64,000 nt of DNA, from the NCBI GenBank assembly GCA_041395505.1, contig JAWLAG010000001.1, positions 1,736,001 through 1,800,000 on the forward strand, written 5' to 3'. This document shows, piece after piece, positions 27,388 through 38,672 of the stretch. A program made the position numbers and the translations under genes. Below the pieces are notes generated by a model. That model had not been told where the DNA came from. It searched no databases and was given only the letters and a program-made list of their open reading frames with translations. This stretch comes from Steroidobacteraceae bacterium. GTDB taxonomy: Bacteria > Pseudomonadota > Gammaproteobacteria > Steroidobacterales > Steroidobacteraceae. Positions within the stretch are counted from its first letter, which is position 1, and each line of letters opens with the position of its first letter.

Positions 27388-27399
27388 GCGCAAATTCTA

Positions 27400-28875
27400 T
27401 CAGCGCCCGCGTCGTTGCGCCTGGGATTCAGCATTCTGGCGACGCGCGGGTTGCGCTGCCAGGTAGTCTTTCACTTCCTGCATTCGGGCCATGAAGCGTT
27501 TGCGTTGCACTTCGGTAAGACTCGGCGCCGCGAGTGCCAATTCGAATTGCCGCACGGCGAGCGGCAAGTCACCGCTCGCGATGTGATATTCGCCCATGTA
27601 GAAGTACGCGTCGCCCGTGTCACCTGCGCTGGCTGCGGCCAGTGCCGTCAGCCGGATCTGCTCAGGCGTCGGCGCGACATTGTTGAAAAGATCGAGAAGC
27701 AGGGCATGTGCCAGCTTGGGATTGCCGTTGGCCATCAGAGCTTCGGCATACCGGATCGTCAAAGGCAGATTACGCGGTGAAATCTGCAGCGCCCGTTCAA
27801 AGGTCGCCATGCCGCCCTGTAGATCACCCGCCTTGATCTGCGCTTGTGCGAGTGCGCTCTGCAATGCCGGTATGCCCTCGAAACGTGCGAGCAGCGCCCT
27901 CAGGTCGATTTCCGCCTCGGTCGGAACGCCACGCTCGAGCTCGGAAAGTGCCTTGCCGTAGGCAAACGCTGCCGAGCCATCGTCGGCCTGCCTGGCGTAG
28001 AAATTGCGCGGATCCGTTTCGAGCGGCGCGGTGATCACGCGAATGCGTTCGCGCATCAGTCCATAGCTGACCGTCGGTGTTCGCACATCGACGTGCATCT
28101 GCGCGGCGCGCGCCATTGACTCGGCGATACGATTGCGGGTCACCGGGTGGGTCTGCAGCATCTCCGGCAGCGCGCTCCCCGCGCCCGTGTGGCGCGCCAT
28201 GGTTTCGAAAAACTGCGGCATCGCCTGCGGATCGTAGCCGGCGGCCGCCATATATCCGATGCCAACGCGATCGGCTTCGTATTCGTTGCTGCGAGTGAAG
28301 TTGATCTGCTGTTGTGCAGCCGTGCCCTGTGCGACCGCTATTGCGCCTTGCATGACGTCGCCGCCGGCGCCGGTTGTCGCGCCGATGAGGATGGCGGCGA
28401 GGATGGCCGCGGCCGAGGCCAGGCTCTGCCTGCCTTGTGCCTGAATTGACCGGGCGATGTGTCGCTGCGTGACGTGCGCGATTTCGTGTGCGAGCACGCT
28501 GGCGAGTTCCGATTCACTCTGCGTTGCGAGAATAAGGCCCTGGTTGACTCCGACGAAACCGCCGGGCAGGGCGAATGCATTGATGCGCGAGTCACGGACG
28601 ACGAAGAATCGAAAGCGTTGCGACCCTTCCTGCGCGTGCGCTGCCAGCGAACTGCCGAGCGACTGTATGTATTCGTTGATTTCCGGGTCCTCGACGAGCT
28701 GGCCCTGATCACGCAGACCGCGCACGATCATCAAGCCGATCTGGTATTCGTCGTTAAGGCTCAGGGTGGCGTTCGCCGGGCTGCCCATGTCGGGCAGGTC
28801 ATCGCCGGGCGAGCTGGCGGCGGACAGTCCGGTCCACAGCGTAGCCAGGAGCAGTATCAACAGGCGCTTATGCAT
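27400..28875 (-). CDS. bepA: M48 metalloprotease with TPR tail, BepA-like
   Basis: 491 residues with a signal peptide (about 1-20). Zinc site: HEIAH at 130-134 (H130, E131, H134), third ligand Glu in NEYEADR (198-202), and THP near residue 240, which corresponds to the regulatory His of BepA. TPR-like repeats fill about 300-470. BepA works in the periplasm to help LptD/BAM assembly and to degrade stuck substrates. It sits 12 bp upstream of mlaA on the same strand, so the two may share an mRNA; both serve outer-membrane quality. Confidence 0.9.
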   Translation of the reverse strand: MHKRLLILLLATLWTGLSAASSPGDDLPDMGSPANATLSLNDEYQIGLMIVRGLRDQGQLVEDPEINEYIQSLGSSLAAHAQEGSQRFRFFVVRDSRINAFALPGGFVGVNQGLILATQSESELASVLAHEIAHVTQRHIARSIQAQGRQSLASAAAILAAILIGATTGAGGDVMQGAIAVAQGTAAQQQINFTRSNEYEADRVGIGYMAAAGYDPQAMPQFFETMARHTGAGSALPEMLQTHPVTRNRIAESMARAAQMHVDVRTPTVSYGLMRERIRVITAPLETDPRNFYARQADDGSAAFAYGKALSELERGVPTEAEIDLRALLARFEGIPALQSALAQAQIKAGDLQGGMATFERALQISPRNLPLTIRYAEALMANGNPKLAHALLLDLFNNVAPTPEQIRLTALAAASAGDTGDAYFYMGEYHIASGDLPLAVRQFELALAAPSLTEVQRKRFMARMQEVKDYLAAQPARRQNAESQAQRRGR

Positions 28876-28918
28876 GCATCTTCGAGTCGGGCCGCCATTG
28901 CAAGTTCCGCTCGCCCAC

Positions 28919-30373
28919 CTACAGATTCTCCGAGGCGAAGTCCGCCAGGCGCGATCGTTCGCCGCGTACCAGCGTTACGTGGCCTGCGTGCGCCCATCCC
29001 TCGAATCGGTCGACGACATAGGTAAGACCCGAAGTGGTCTCGCTCAGGTAGGGTGTGTCGATCTGCGCTATGTTGCCCAGACAGACCATTTTCGTCCCGG
29101 GGCCTGCGCGGGTAACCAGTGCCTTCATCTGCTTGGGTGTGAGGTTCTGCGCCTCATCGAGGATCAGGAAACGGTTGAGGAAAGTCCGGCCACGCATGAA
29201 GTTCAGCGAACGGATCTTGATGCGATTGCGCAACAAATCATTGGTTGCGGCGCGGCCCCAGTTGCCACCTTCCTGGCTCTGGGTGAGTACCTCGAGGTTG
29301 TCCATCAGAGCGCCCATCCAGGGCTCCATCTTCTCTTCCTCGGTGCCGGGCAGAAAGCCAATGTCCTCGCCCAGCGGTACAGTAACCCGCGTCATGATGA
29401 TTTCTGCGAATTTGCTCTGGTCCAGTGTCTGGGTAAGACCCGCTGCAAGAGTCAACAGGGTCTTGCCAGTTCCGGCGGGGCCGAGGATGGTGACGAAGTC
29501 GATCTGCGGGTCGAGCAGAAGATTGAGCGCGAAATTCTGCTCGCGATTGCGTGCGGTGATGCCCCAGACGCTGTTTCGTTCACTGCGGTGATCGCGAACG
29601 AGTTCCAGGCGCGCCTTGCCGTCGTCGACACCGCGCACGATGGCTTCGATACCCTCGCCGCGATCTTCGAAAACGAACTGATTGTGGACGAGGTCGCTGA
29701 CGACGGGTCCGCTCAATTCGTAGAACGTTGCTTCGCCTTCCTGCCATGAACGCAACTGTTTGCTGTGGGTTTCCCAGAAATCCGCCGGCAACTGCATGGT
29801 TCCGGTGCTGAGTACATCGATGTCCTCCAATGCCTTGTCACTGTAGTAGTCCTCGGCATGAACACCGACCACTGCTGCCTTGATGCGAAGGTTGATGTCC
29901 TTCGAGACCAGTGTGACCTTGGCGCGATGCTGCAGCGCCTGCAATGCCAGGGTCTGCGCGAGGATTGCATTGTCGCTGCCATGCGTAGGCAGGTGTTTGG
30001 GCAGTTCGGAATGCAGATTGCGGGTTTGAAAGAACAGGCGGCCCGCAGGCGGCCTCTTGTCATCGTTGCCGAGGAGCTGGTTCGCCAGCGGCAAGCCTGA
30101 ATCGATATCCTGCTTGGCGGCACCGCGCATCAGTTCGTCCAGGAATCGACTGACCTGGCGGCCATTGCGGGCGGCTTCCGATACGCCTTTCTTGTTTGCA
30201 TCGAGCTCTTCAAGCACGATCATCGGCAGGTAGATGTCGTGTTCCTCGAAACGAAATATCGCGGTCGGATCGTGCAGCAGGACATTCGTGTCGAGGACAA
30301 AAATCCGTCGCGACACGATCGCGGGTTTTTGCGCGCGCCGATTTGCCGGTGGTGCCGGCTTGCGGCCGCTCAC
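28919..30373 (-). CDS. PhoH-like ATPase with N-terminal PIN domain
   Basis: 484 residues from GTG 30373, which overlaps the bcp stop (GTGA). PIN RNase domain about 23-165, with acidic residues including D28, D134 and D159; PhoH ATPase domain after about 270, Walker A GPAGTGKT at 298-305 and LDEAQNLTP as Walker B. This is the PhoH2/YlaK type. Proposed role: RNA helicase plus RNase, but substrates are not known. Confidence 0.9.
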   Translation of the reverse strand: MSGRKPAPPANRRAQKPAIVSRRIFVLDTNVLLHDPTAIFRFEEHDIYLPMIVLEELDANKKGVSEAARNGRQVSRFLDELMRGAAKQDIDSGLPLANQLLGNDDKRPPAGRLFFQTRNLHSELPKHLPTHGSDNAILAQTLALQALQHRAKVTLVSKDINLRIKAAVVGVHAEDYYSDKALEDIDVLSTGTMQLPADFWETHSKQLRSWQEGEATFYELSGPVVSDLVHNQFVFEDRGEGIEAIVRGVDDGKARLELVRDHRSERNSVWGITARNREQNFALNLLLDPQIDFVTILGPAGTGKTLLTLAAGLTQTLDQSKFAEIIMTRVTVPLGEDIGFLPGTEEEKMEPWMGALMDNLEVLTQSQEGGNWGRAATNDLLRNRIKIRSLNFMRGRTFLNRFLILDEAQNLTPKQMKALVTRAGPGTKMVCLGNIAQIDTPYLSETTSGLTYVVDRFEGWAHAGHVTLVRGERSRLADFASENL

Positions 30374-30837
30374 AGCGCTCGCGTCGCTTCGAGAACCTCC
30401 GCGACGTGACCTGGGATCTTGACCTTGCGCCACTCCCGCACCAGTTTGCCGTTGGCATCGATCAGGAAGGTACTGCGCTCGATCCCGCGGACCTTCCTGC
30501 CATACATGTTCTTCATCTTTATCACATCGAACAGCTTGCAAAGTGACTCGTCGACGTCCGCCAGGAGCTCGAAGTTGAGCCTTTCCTTGGCGCGGAATTT
30601 CTGGTGGGACACAGCGCTATCGCGTGAAACACCGACGATGGTCGCGCCGGCGCGAGTGAATGCCGCTTTCTGGTCGCGAAAGTCGCGTGCTTCGACGGTG
30701 CAGCCGGAAGTCATGTCTTTCGGGTAGAAGAACAGCACCAGGGGACGTCCCTTGAGGTCGGCTGAGGAAAAGGGATTGCCATCGGTGCCAGTGCTGCGAA
30801 ATGCCGGAACTTTCCTGCCGACTGCGGGTGTGCTCAT
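30370..30837 (-). CDS. bcp: Bcp/PrxQ peroxiredoxin
   Basis: 155 residues from ATG 30837. Thiol peroxidase of the AhpC/TSA group; FFYPKDMTSGCT holds peroxidatic Cys46. The resolving Cys that E. coli Bcp has five residues later is an Arg here (R51). C100 matches the E. coli non-catalytic Cys. So it may act as a one-Cys enzyme or use C100 or an outside thiol. Overlaps gcvR (ATGA) and phoH (GTGA). Confidence 0.94.
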   Translation of the reverse strand: MSTPAVGRKVPAFRSTGTDGNPFSSADLKGRPLVLFFYPKDMTSGCTVEARDFRDQKAAFTRAGATIVGVSRDSAVSHQKFRAKERLNFELLADVDESLCKLFDVIKMKNMYGRKVRGIERSTFLIDANGKLVREWRKVKIPGHVAEVLEATRAL

Positions 30838-31376
30838 GATTTGACTGGTTCCAGTATCGCATCGAGATTCATGCTGTCGCAGAACTCCATGAATTCCTCT
30901 CTTAGCCCCGCGATTTGCAGCTTTGCCGGTACGTTGATCGACATCTGCACAGCGAACATGCGTGCACCGGTATGAGGTGCCGCAAAGGTGCGTGTTGCAA
31001 CTTCGGCAATGTCGACCCCGCGGGCGGCGAAGAAGCCGGCAAGACCGGACACGATGCCTGTCTGATCCAGGCACACGACGTCGACCGAGTAGGGAAGGAG
31101 ATCGGCTCGCGAGCCGCGACTCTCGGTGCGGCGGCTGTGCAAAGTGAGGGAGTGCAGTTCACCGAAGCGCTTCAACTCGGCTTCGATCTTCGCCAGCGAA
31201 TGCCAGTTGCCGGATACCAGCAGCAGCATCGCGAACTCGTTGCCAAGGCCCACCATGCGGCTCTCGTGAATGCTGCCGCCGGTGTCGGTGATCAAGCGGG
31301 TAAGCTCATGCACGATGCCGATGCGGTCCGTACCGAGGGCAGAAACCGCGAGAAATTGCCGGGTCTGTTGATTCAT
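30834..31376 (-). CDS. gcvR: GcvR-like two-ACT-domain protein
   Basis: 180 residues from ATG 31376, with two ACT domains (about 8-85 and 92-175), the second starting DVVCLDQTGIVSGLAGFFAARGVDI. The layout matches the glycine cleavage system repressor, which in E. coli acts by binding GcvA. Overlaps bcp, matching the gcvR-bcp pair of E. coli. No GcvA is in the window. Confidence 0.88.
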   Translation of the reverse strand: MNQQTRQFLAVSALGTDRIGIVHELTRLITDTGGSIHESRMVGLGNEFAMLLLVSGNWHSLAKIEAELKRFGELHSLTLHSRRTESRGSRADLLPYSVDVVCLDQTGIVSGLAGFFAARGVDIAEVATRTFAAPHTGARMFAVQMSINVPAKLQIAGLREEFMEFCDSMNLDAILEPVKS

Positions 31377-31536
31377 GGCTCCGGATCGAAGTGTAGCCGC
31401 TGAGATTTGCCGCGGCGACGAAAATATGGCCCGTCCGGCCGACAATGGCGCGAACCGACTTGCGTGGCAGCGGTCCTACCCCTACCATCGCCGGCGCCTG
31501 ATCACCGGCAAGCGACGCGGTACCGGATTCGCCACC

Positions 31537-31821
31537 ATGATGCCCATTCGTCCATACATTATTGCGCTGCTAGCAGCGCTTTTTTCCCAGCTCGGTGCGT
31601 GTCGCTATCTCGCCTACGATTGCCACAAGCCCGCGCTTTACCAGCAGGCGCAGAGCATTGCGCCGCTCAAGGTGCCGGCGGGCCTTGAGGCGCCCGATAC
31701 CAGCAATGCTCTCAGGATTCCCGAAGTCGTCGCACCAGCCGCCCCGGCGGGCTCCGATGGGCCCTGCCTCGAGTCCCCGCCAGAGTTTCAGACGACTCGC
31801 CAAGCACCGCCGGCGGCCTGA
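31537..31821 (+). CDS. Small putative lipoprotein with BamC-N-like segment
   Basis: 94 residues from ATG 31537 (or ATG 31540). A hydrophobic leader ends in lipobox LGAC, giving lipid Cys22. The mature part is short, proline-rich and likely unstructured; APLKVPAGLEAPDTSNALRI recalls the BamD-binding N-terminal tail of BamC (NlpB), but the helix-grip domains of BamC are missing. Family match is from memory and unproven. The gap upstream (31377-31536) shows no clear promoter. The tRNA gene follows after 69 bp. Confidence 0.6.
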   Translation: MMPIRPYIIALLAALFSQLGACRYLAYDCHKPALYQQAQSIAPLKVPAGLEAPDTSNALRIPEVVAPAAPAGSDGPCLESPPEFQTTRQAPPAA

Positions 31822-31852
31822 TATCATGCGGTTGTGGGTGCCGGCCGTTACG

Positions 31853-31881
31853 TCGACTTTCTCTTAAGTTATTCTTCTAAC
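31853..31881 (+). promoter_or_regulatory. Candidate promoter of the tRNA-Ser/SRP RNA unit
   Basis: TCGACT (31853-31858), 17-bp spacer, TCTAAC (31876-31881): four of six consensus matches in each box, start predicted near 31888, three bases before the tRNA. The discriminator is AT-rich, unlike strong stable-RNA promoters, so confidence is limited. Confidence 0.35.
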
Positions 31882-31890
31882 TCATTGAAT

Positions 31891-31980
31891 GGAGAGGTGG
31901 CCGAGTGGTCGAAGGCGCTTGATTGGAAGTCAAGTAACATCGCAAGGTGTTCGTGGGTTCGAATCCCACCCTCTCCGCCA
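31891..31980 (+). tRNA. tRNA-Ser (anticodon GGA)
   Basis: 90 nt with encoded CCA. The acceptor stem GGAGAGG pairs with CCTCTCC; the anticodon stem CTTGA/TCAAG holds loop TTGGAAG, anticodon GGA at 31925-31927, reading UCC and UCU. The long variable arm (after 31934) is the serine class II feature, and the T-loop GTTCGAATC is intact. The SRP RNA begins 14 nt downstream. Confidence 0.97.
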
Positions 31981-31994
31981 GCCAGACAGTCAAT

Positions 31995-32106
31995 GGCGTC
32001 CCGCATCGGTCCCTCCGCAACGACTCACCGTAAACCCCGTCAGGCCCGGAAGGGAGCAGCGGTAGCGGCACGGTCGGGTGCCGGAGCAAGGCGGGTGCGG
32101 GCCGCC
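31995..32106 (+). ncRNA. ffs: Signal recognition particle RNA (4.5S type)
   Basis: The conserved apical hairpin is clear: GTCAGGCCCGGAAGGGAGCAGC (about 32039-32060), with the GGAA tetraloop and the AGCAG asymmetric loop that bind Ffh. The ends pair: 31995-32007 with 32094-32106, 12 of 13 positions including one G-U pair, which fixes the 112-nt limits. It lies 23 bp before dnaX, the usual place of ffs in many gammaproteobacteria. Confidence 0.93.
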
Positions 32107-32129
32107 TCCATCCCGGCCGGGCGAGTGCC

Positions 32130-33683
32130 ATGAGCTACCAGGGCCTTGCGCGCCAATACCGGCCTCGGTCATTCGATGATCTCGTCGGCCAGGAGCACGT
32201 GGTGCGCTCCTTGCGCGGTGCGCTCGAGCGCAATCAGGTCCACCATGCCTTTCTCTTCACGGGTACGCGAGGGGTGGGCAAGACCACGATCGCGCGCATC
32301 CTCGCGAAGTGCCTCAATTGCGAGGCGGGTGTCAGCGCGAAGCCATGTGGCAGCTGCGCCAGTTGCCAGGAAATCGACACCGGGCGGTTCGTCGATTTGA
32401 TCGAGGTCGATGCCGCATCGCGCACCAAGGTCGATGATACGCGTGAGTTGCTCGATAACGTCCAATACCTTCCGACCAAGGCGCGCTACAAGGTCTATTT
32501 GATCGACGAAGTGCACATGTTGTCGGCGCATTCGTTCAATGCGTTGTTGAAAACGCTCGAAGAACCGCCGCCGCATGTCAAGTTTCTGCTGGCGACGACT
32601 GATCCACAAAAATTGCCTGTAACGGTGCTGTCACGCTGCCTGCAATTCAATTTGCTGCGTATTCCGGCGCCGCTCATTGCGGCGCGCCTGGGCGAGGTGC
32701 TGGGGCGCGAGGGGATCGCCAGCGAAAGCGGCGCCCTGCGGCTGCTTGCGCGAGCCGCAGATGGCAGCCTGCGCGATGCATTGTCCCTGACCGACCAGCT
32801 GTTGGCCTATGGCGGTGGCAAGGTGCTCGAGGACGATGCCCGCAATATGCTGGGCACGGTTGAGCGCGGCCAGGTCATGACATTGCTTTCCCACCTCGCC
32901 AATCAAGATAGCGGACCGCTCCTTGCGTATGCACGCCAGCTCGATGAGCGTGCTCTCGATCTCGCGCAGCTGCTCGAGGAACTGGCGGCGCTTTTGGTAG
33001 AAGTCGCCGTGCAACAGAGTGTGCCCGAGGCCGAGCCGCTGGACCCTGATTCGGCTGACGCAATTGGCGCGATGGCGCGAGCGCTGGCGCCCGAAGATGT
33101 TCAGCTGTGGTATCAGATTGCGATACTCGGGCGGCGCGATCTCACGCTCGCGCCAGACCCGTTGCGCGGCTTCATGATGACCCTGGTGCGAATGCTGGCA
33201 TTCCGCCCGCAGGACGAACCAAAGCACGAGGGCGGCGAGCCGCTGACAGGCTCGCGGCCCAAACCCGCGGTAACCCGCGCCGTACCGGGTGCAGCCACCT
33301 GGTCGGACATCCTGGGTCAACTCGACCTGCAGGGCGCGGCCCGCCAGCTTGCCAACAATTGCCGGCTGGTTGCTCGCGAGGGCGGTCTCTGGCGCCTCGA
33401 ACTCGACGAGCGACAGCGCAATATGCTCACAGATGCGCAGCGCGACAAACTCGCACAGGCGTTGCAGCGCGGTTACGGCGCTGACCAGCGGGTCGAGATC
33501 AAGGTCGCAGCGCTTGATGTCAGCGCAGATGCCACGCCGGCTCAGCTTGCCGCGCGCGAGCAAAGTGCGCGCCGCCAAGCGGCCCGAGAACAGCTTTACG
33601 AAGAACCCGGGCTGAAGGCTTTCAAGGAAGTCTTCTCCGCACGTATCGACGATGGCAGTCTGCGTTTGCAGCACGATGAATGA
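32130..33683 (+). CDS. dnaX: DNA polymerase III subunit tau (gamma/tau)
   Basis: 517 residues. Clamp-loader AAA+ ATPase: Walker A GTRGVGKT at 45-52, zinc cysteines C64, C73, C76, C79, LIDEVHML Walker B and the SRC arginine-finger motif. The C-terminal alpha-binding domain (about 385-500, TWSDILGQLDLQGAARQLA) is present, but the linker before it is only about 20-30 residues, so the DnaB-binding domain IV is much reduced. I see no A-AAA-AAG slip site, so a separate gamma made by frameshifting is not supported. Confidence 0.95.
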   Translation: MSYQGLARQYRPRSFDDLVGQEHVVRSLRGALERNQVHHAFLFTGTRGVGKTTIARILAKCLNCEAGVSAKPCGSCASCQEIDTGRFVDLIEVDAASRTKVDDTRELLDNVQYLPTKARYKVYLIDEVHMLSAHSFNALLKTLEEPPPHVKFLLATTDPQKLPVTVLSRCLQFNLLRIPAPLIAARLGEVLGREGIASESGALRLLARAADGSLRDALSLTDQLLAYGGGKVLEDDARNMLGTVERGQVMTLLSHLANQDSGPLLAYARQLDERALDLAQLLEELAALLVEVAVQQSVPEAEPLDPDSADAIGAMARALAPEDVQLWYQIAILGRRDLTLAPDPLRGFMMTLVRMLAFRPQDEPKHEGGEPLTGSRPKPAVTRAVPGAATWSDILGQLDLQGAARQLANNCRLVAREGGLWRLELDERQRNMLTDAQRDKLAQALQRGYGADQRVEIKVAALDVSADATPAQLAAREQSARRQAAREQLYEEPGLKAFKEVFSARIDDGSLRLQHDE

Positions 33684-33715
33684 GTCAGAACTAGGGACCA
33701 ACGAGGCAACGACAC

Positions 33716-34039
33716 ATGCGAGGCAACATTGGCAATCTTCTCAAGCAGGCGCAGGCGATGCAGGCAAACATGCAGAAAGCCCAGGCCGAACTTGCGAATG
33801 TTGAGGTAACGGGCCAATCGGGTGGCGGCATGGTCAAGGTCACCATGAACGGCAAGCACCAGGTCCGCGCTCTCGACATCGAGCCCCAGCTGTTGGCGGA
33901 CGATCGCGAGATGCTCGAGGACATGTTGATCGCCGCGATCAACGATGCAGTGCAACGCATCGAATCCGCGGTCAGCGAGAAAATGTCCGGCATGATGGCC
34001 GGCCTGAATTTGCCACCTGGTTTCAAGCCACCTTTCTGA
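33716..34039 (+). CDS. YbaB/EbfC nucleoid-associated protein
   Basis: 107 residues. N-terminal Met/Gln-rich helix (LLKQAQAMQANMQKAQAEL) and the GGGMVKVTMNGKHQV strand region are diagnostic. Small dimeric DNA-binding protein, co-operonic with dnaX and recR as in most bacteria. Confidence 0.95.
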   Translation: MRGNIGNLLKQAQAMQANMQKAQAELANVEVTGQSGGGMVKVTMNGKHQVRALDIEPQLLADDREMLEDMLIAAINDAVQRIESAVSEKMSGMMAGLNLPPGFKPPF

Positions 34040-34058
34040 ACCTGCCGCGACCAGCGCC

Positions 34059-34658
34059 ATGAAGCACAGCCCGCTTCTTGCGGAATTGATCGAATCACTG
34101 CGCGCGTTACCCGGCGTCGGCCCGAAAACCGCGCAACGAATGGCATTCCATCTCCTTCTGAAGGGACGTCCAGCCGCGCAGCGGCTCAGCACGGCGATGG
34201 CCGCCGCGATAGACAAGGTCGGCCGTTGTCGGCGCTGCCGCATGCTGACCGAAGGTGAACTATGCGCCATCTGCGCGGCGAACAATCGCGATGCGAGCCT
34301 GTTGTGTGTCGTTGAATCACCGGCGGACGTCGTCGCCATCGAGCAGGCCGCAGGCTATCGCGGCCGCTACTTCGTTCTGCTGGGTCATCTATCGCCACTC
34401 GATGGGGTTGGGCCGATTGAGCTGGGCGCCGAGCAACTGGGGCGCATACTGCGCGAGGGCGAGGTTGCCGAAATGATCATTGCGACGAATAGAACGGTTG
34501 AAGGCGAGGCGACTGCGCATTTCCTGTCGGAGCTCGCGCGCACCCATTCCGTCGGGGCGAGCCGAATCGCCCATGGCGTTCCGCTTGGCGGCGAGCTCGA
34601 GTATGTGGATTTCGGCACGCTGGCGCAGGCAATCACCGCCAGGCAGGCACTGCAGTAG
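34059..34658 (+). CDS. recR: Recombination mediator RecR
   Basis: 199 residues. HhH motif (LPGVGPKTAQRMAFHLL, about 17-33), zinc finger C57, C60, C69, C72, then the Toprim domain (VVESPADVVAIE). Works with RecO/RecF to load RecA at gaps. Follows ybaB by 19 bp. Confidence 0.97.
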   Translation: MKHSPLLAELIESLRALPGVGPKTAQRMAFHLLLKGRPAAQRLSTAMAAAIDKVGRCRRCRMLTEGELCAICAANNRDASLLCVVESPADVVAIEQAAGYRGRYFVLLGHLSPLDGVGPIELGAEQLGRILREGEVAEMIIATNRTVEGEATAHFLSELARTHSVGASRIAHGVPLGGELEYVDFGTLAQAITARQALQ

Positions 34659-34667
34659 CGGCTCACT

Positions 34668-35240
34668 GTGACCGACACCCACTCAGACCGCTTGATCTGG
34701 ATCGACCTGGAGATGACAGGTCTCAATGTCGATGACGATGTCATTCTGGAAATCGCTACGGTCGTGACCACGGCGGAGCTGCAAATCGTGGCCGAGGGTC
34801 CGGTAATCGCGATACATCAGTCCAATGAGCGATTGGCGGCAATGGATGACTGGAATCGGCGTCAACATGGCGCGAGCGGTCTCAGCAGTCGAGTGAGAGC
34901 GAGTCGGGTCGACACATTGGCAGCCGAGCAAGCAACTCTCGAATTCCTGCGCCGCCATGTTCCTGCCGGCGCTTCACCCATGTGCGGCAACAGTATTTGC
35001 CAGGATCGACGTTTCCTTGCGCGGCAGATGCCGCAATTGGAACGATATTTTCATTACCGCAATCTCGATGTGAGCACCCTGAAGGAGCTCGCCAGGCGTT
35101 GGGCACCAGCTGTGCTGACGGGACTCAACAAGGAGAGCCGCCATCTCGCGCTGGCGGATATCCACGAGTCGATCGCCGAATTACGCTGGTATCGAAGCCG
35201 ACTTTTTGCGCCCGAATATCGTGAATCAGCGCGACCATGA
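34668..35240 (+). CDS. orn: Oligoribonuclease
   Basis: 190 residues, GTG start. DEDDh exonuclease that degrades 2-5 nt RNAs and pGpG. Catalytic residues D13, E15 (WIDLEMTG), D113, H159 and D164 are all in place. Essential in many gammaproteobacteria. Overlaps the next gene by 20 bp. Confidence 0.97.
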   Translation: MTDTHSDRLIWIDLEMTGLNVDDDVILEIATVVTTAELQIVAEGPVIAIHQSNERLAAMDDWNRRQHGASGLSSRVRASRVDTLAAEQATLEFLRRHVPAGASPMCGNSICQDRRFLARQMPQLERYFHYRNLDVSTLKELARRWAPAVLTGLNKESRHLALADIHESIAELRWYRSRLFAPEYRESARP

Positions 35241-36210
35241 ATTGACTCGCGACGATCTGCCGGAGTTTGCAGATGTCGTCGCCGCGGCCGATCGCCTTGG
35301 CCGTGCCGTATTGCGCACGCCCGTATTGCATAGCGAAGCCCTCGACGGGTTGATCGGTACCAGAACCACATTCAAGTGCGAGAACCTACAGTACGGTGGT
35401 GCCTTCAAGATTCGGGGTGCGATGAACGCCATGGCAGTGGCGCGCCAGGCCGGACCCGTTGGGCAGGTCCTGACGCATTCATCCGGCAATCACGGCGCTG
35501 CGCTCGCCCGGGCCGCGCGTCATTTCGGCAGCGCTTGCTGTGTGGTTGCGCCGAACGATTCCGCAGCTGTCAAACTGGCGAAAATCCGCGATCTGGGCGC
35601 CAGGCTGGTGCTCTGTGAGCCGGGCATAGCGGCGCGCGAGCAGGCACTGCAGCTGGAATTGCAGCGCAGTCCAGGCCTCGTCGTGCACCCCTTCGACGAC
35701 GCTGCCGTGATTGCCGGCCAGGGCACGGTGGCGCTCGAGTTTTTCGAACAGGCATCGGATCTCGGTGCGCTTTTCGTGCCGCTTGGCGGCGGCGGACTGA
35801 TCAGCGGAATCGCGCTCGTGGCGGCAGAGATCGCGCCGGACTGCCAGATTATCGGCGTTGAACCTCAGCTGGCTGCCGAAGCCCAGCGCTCATTGCTCTC
35901 CGGGCGGCGGGAGCGCCAGGGTGCAACGACGACGATTGCCGATGGTTTGCGCGGCTCGATCGGCGAGCGGAACTTTCACATCGTCAAGCGGCTCGTTCGC
36001 CGGATCGTCACGGTGTCCGACGCTCAGATCGCCGCCGCAATGCTGTTGTGCTGGCAGGAATTGAAGATCCTGATCGAGCCCTCCGCCGCCGTTGGCCTCG
36101 CAGCCGCGCTCGAAACAGGGCGGGAATTCGCGCCTCGTCCGGTTGGTATCGTGCTCTCGGGCGGCAACGTCGATCTCGGGCAGTGGCTCAAAGCGCCAGC
36201 CGCCCTGCAG

Positions 36211-36234
<24 letters not shown>
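35221..36234 (+). CDS. PLP-dependent threonine/serine dehydratase
   Basis: 337 residues from GTG 35221. Fold type II PLP enzyme: K63 in FKIRGA binds PLP, SSGNHG (about 92-97) binds the substrate carboxylate and the GGGGLISG loop holds the phosphate. No C-terminal ACT domain, so it is not the allosteric biosynthetic IlvA; catabolic threonine dehydratase or serine racemase are the options. Overlaps orn at its start and ppsA at its end (24 bp, tail-to-tail). Confidence 0.85.
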
Positions 36235-38586
<2,352 letters not shown>

Positions 38587-38672
38587 CGTGAAATTTTCCT
38601 GCTCAGAGTCTTGCCCGATTGATTGCGCGGTGAAAAACTTCTCTATTGTCGCCTATCGACGAGAGTTGTTCT

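Noticed and set aside
28766..29749. 327-codon plus-strand frame opposite phoH
   Set aside because: It mirrors the codon pattern of the phoH-like gene and the translated sequence looks random.
31375..31536. N-terminal extension of the small lipoprotein
   Set aside because: The added residues are Arg-rich and would bury the signal peptide and lipobox that start at 31537.
32130..33683. Programmed frameshift site in dnaX
   Set aside because: Runs of A such as the one near 32605 are not in the A-AAA-AAG form and no stem follows.
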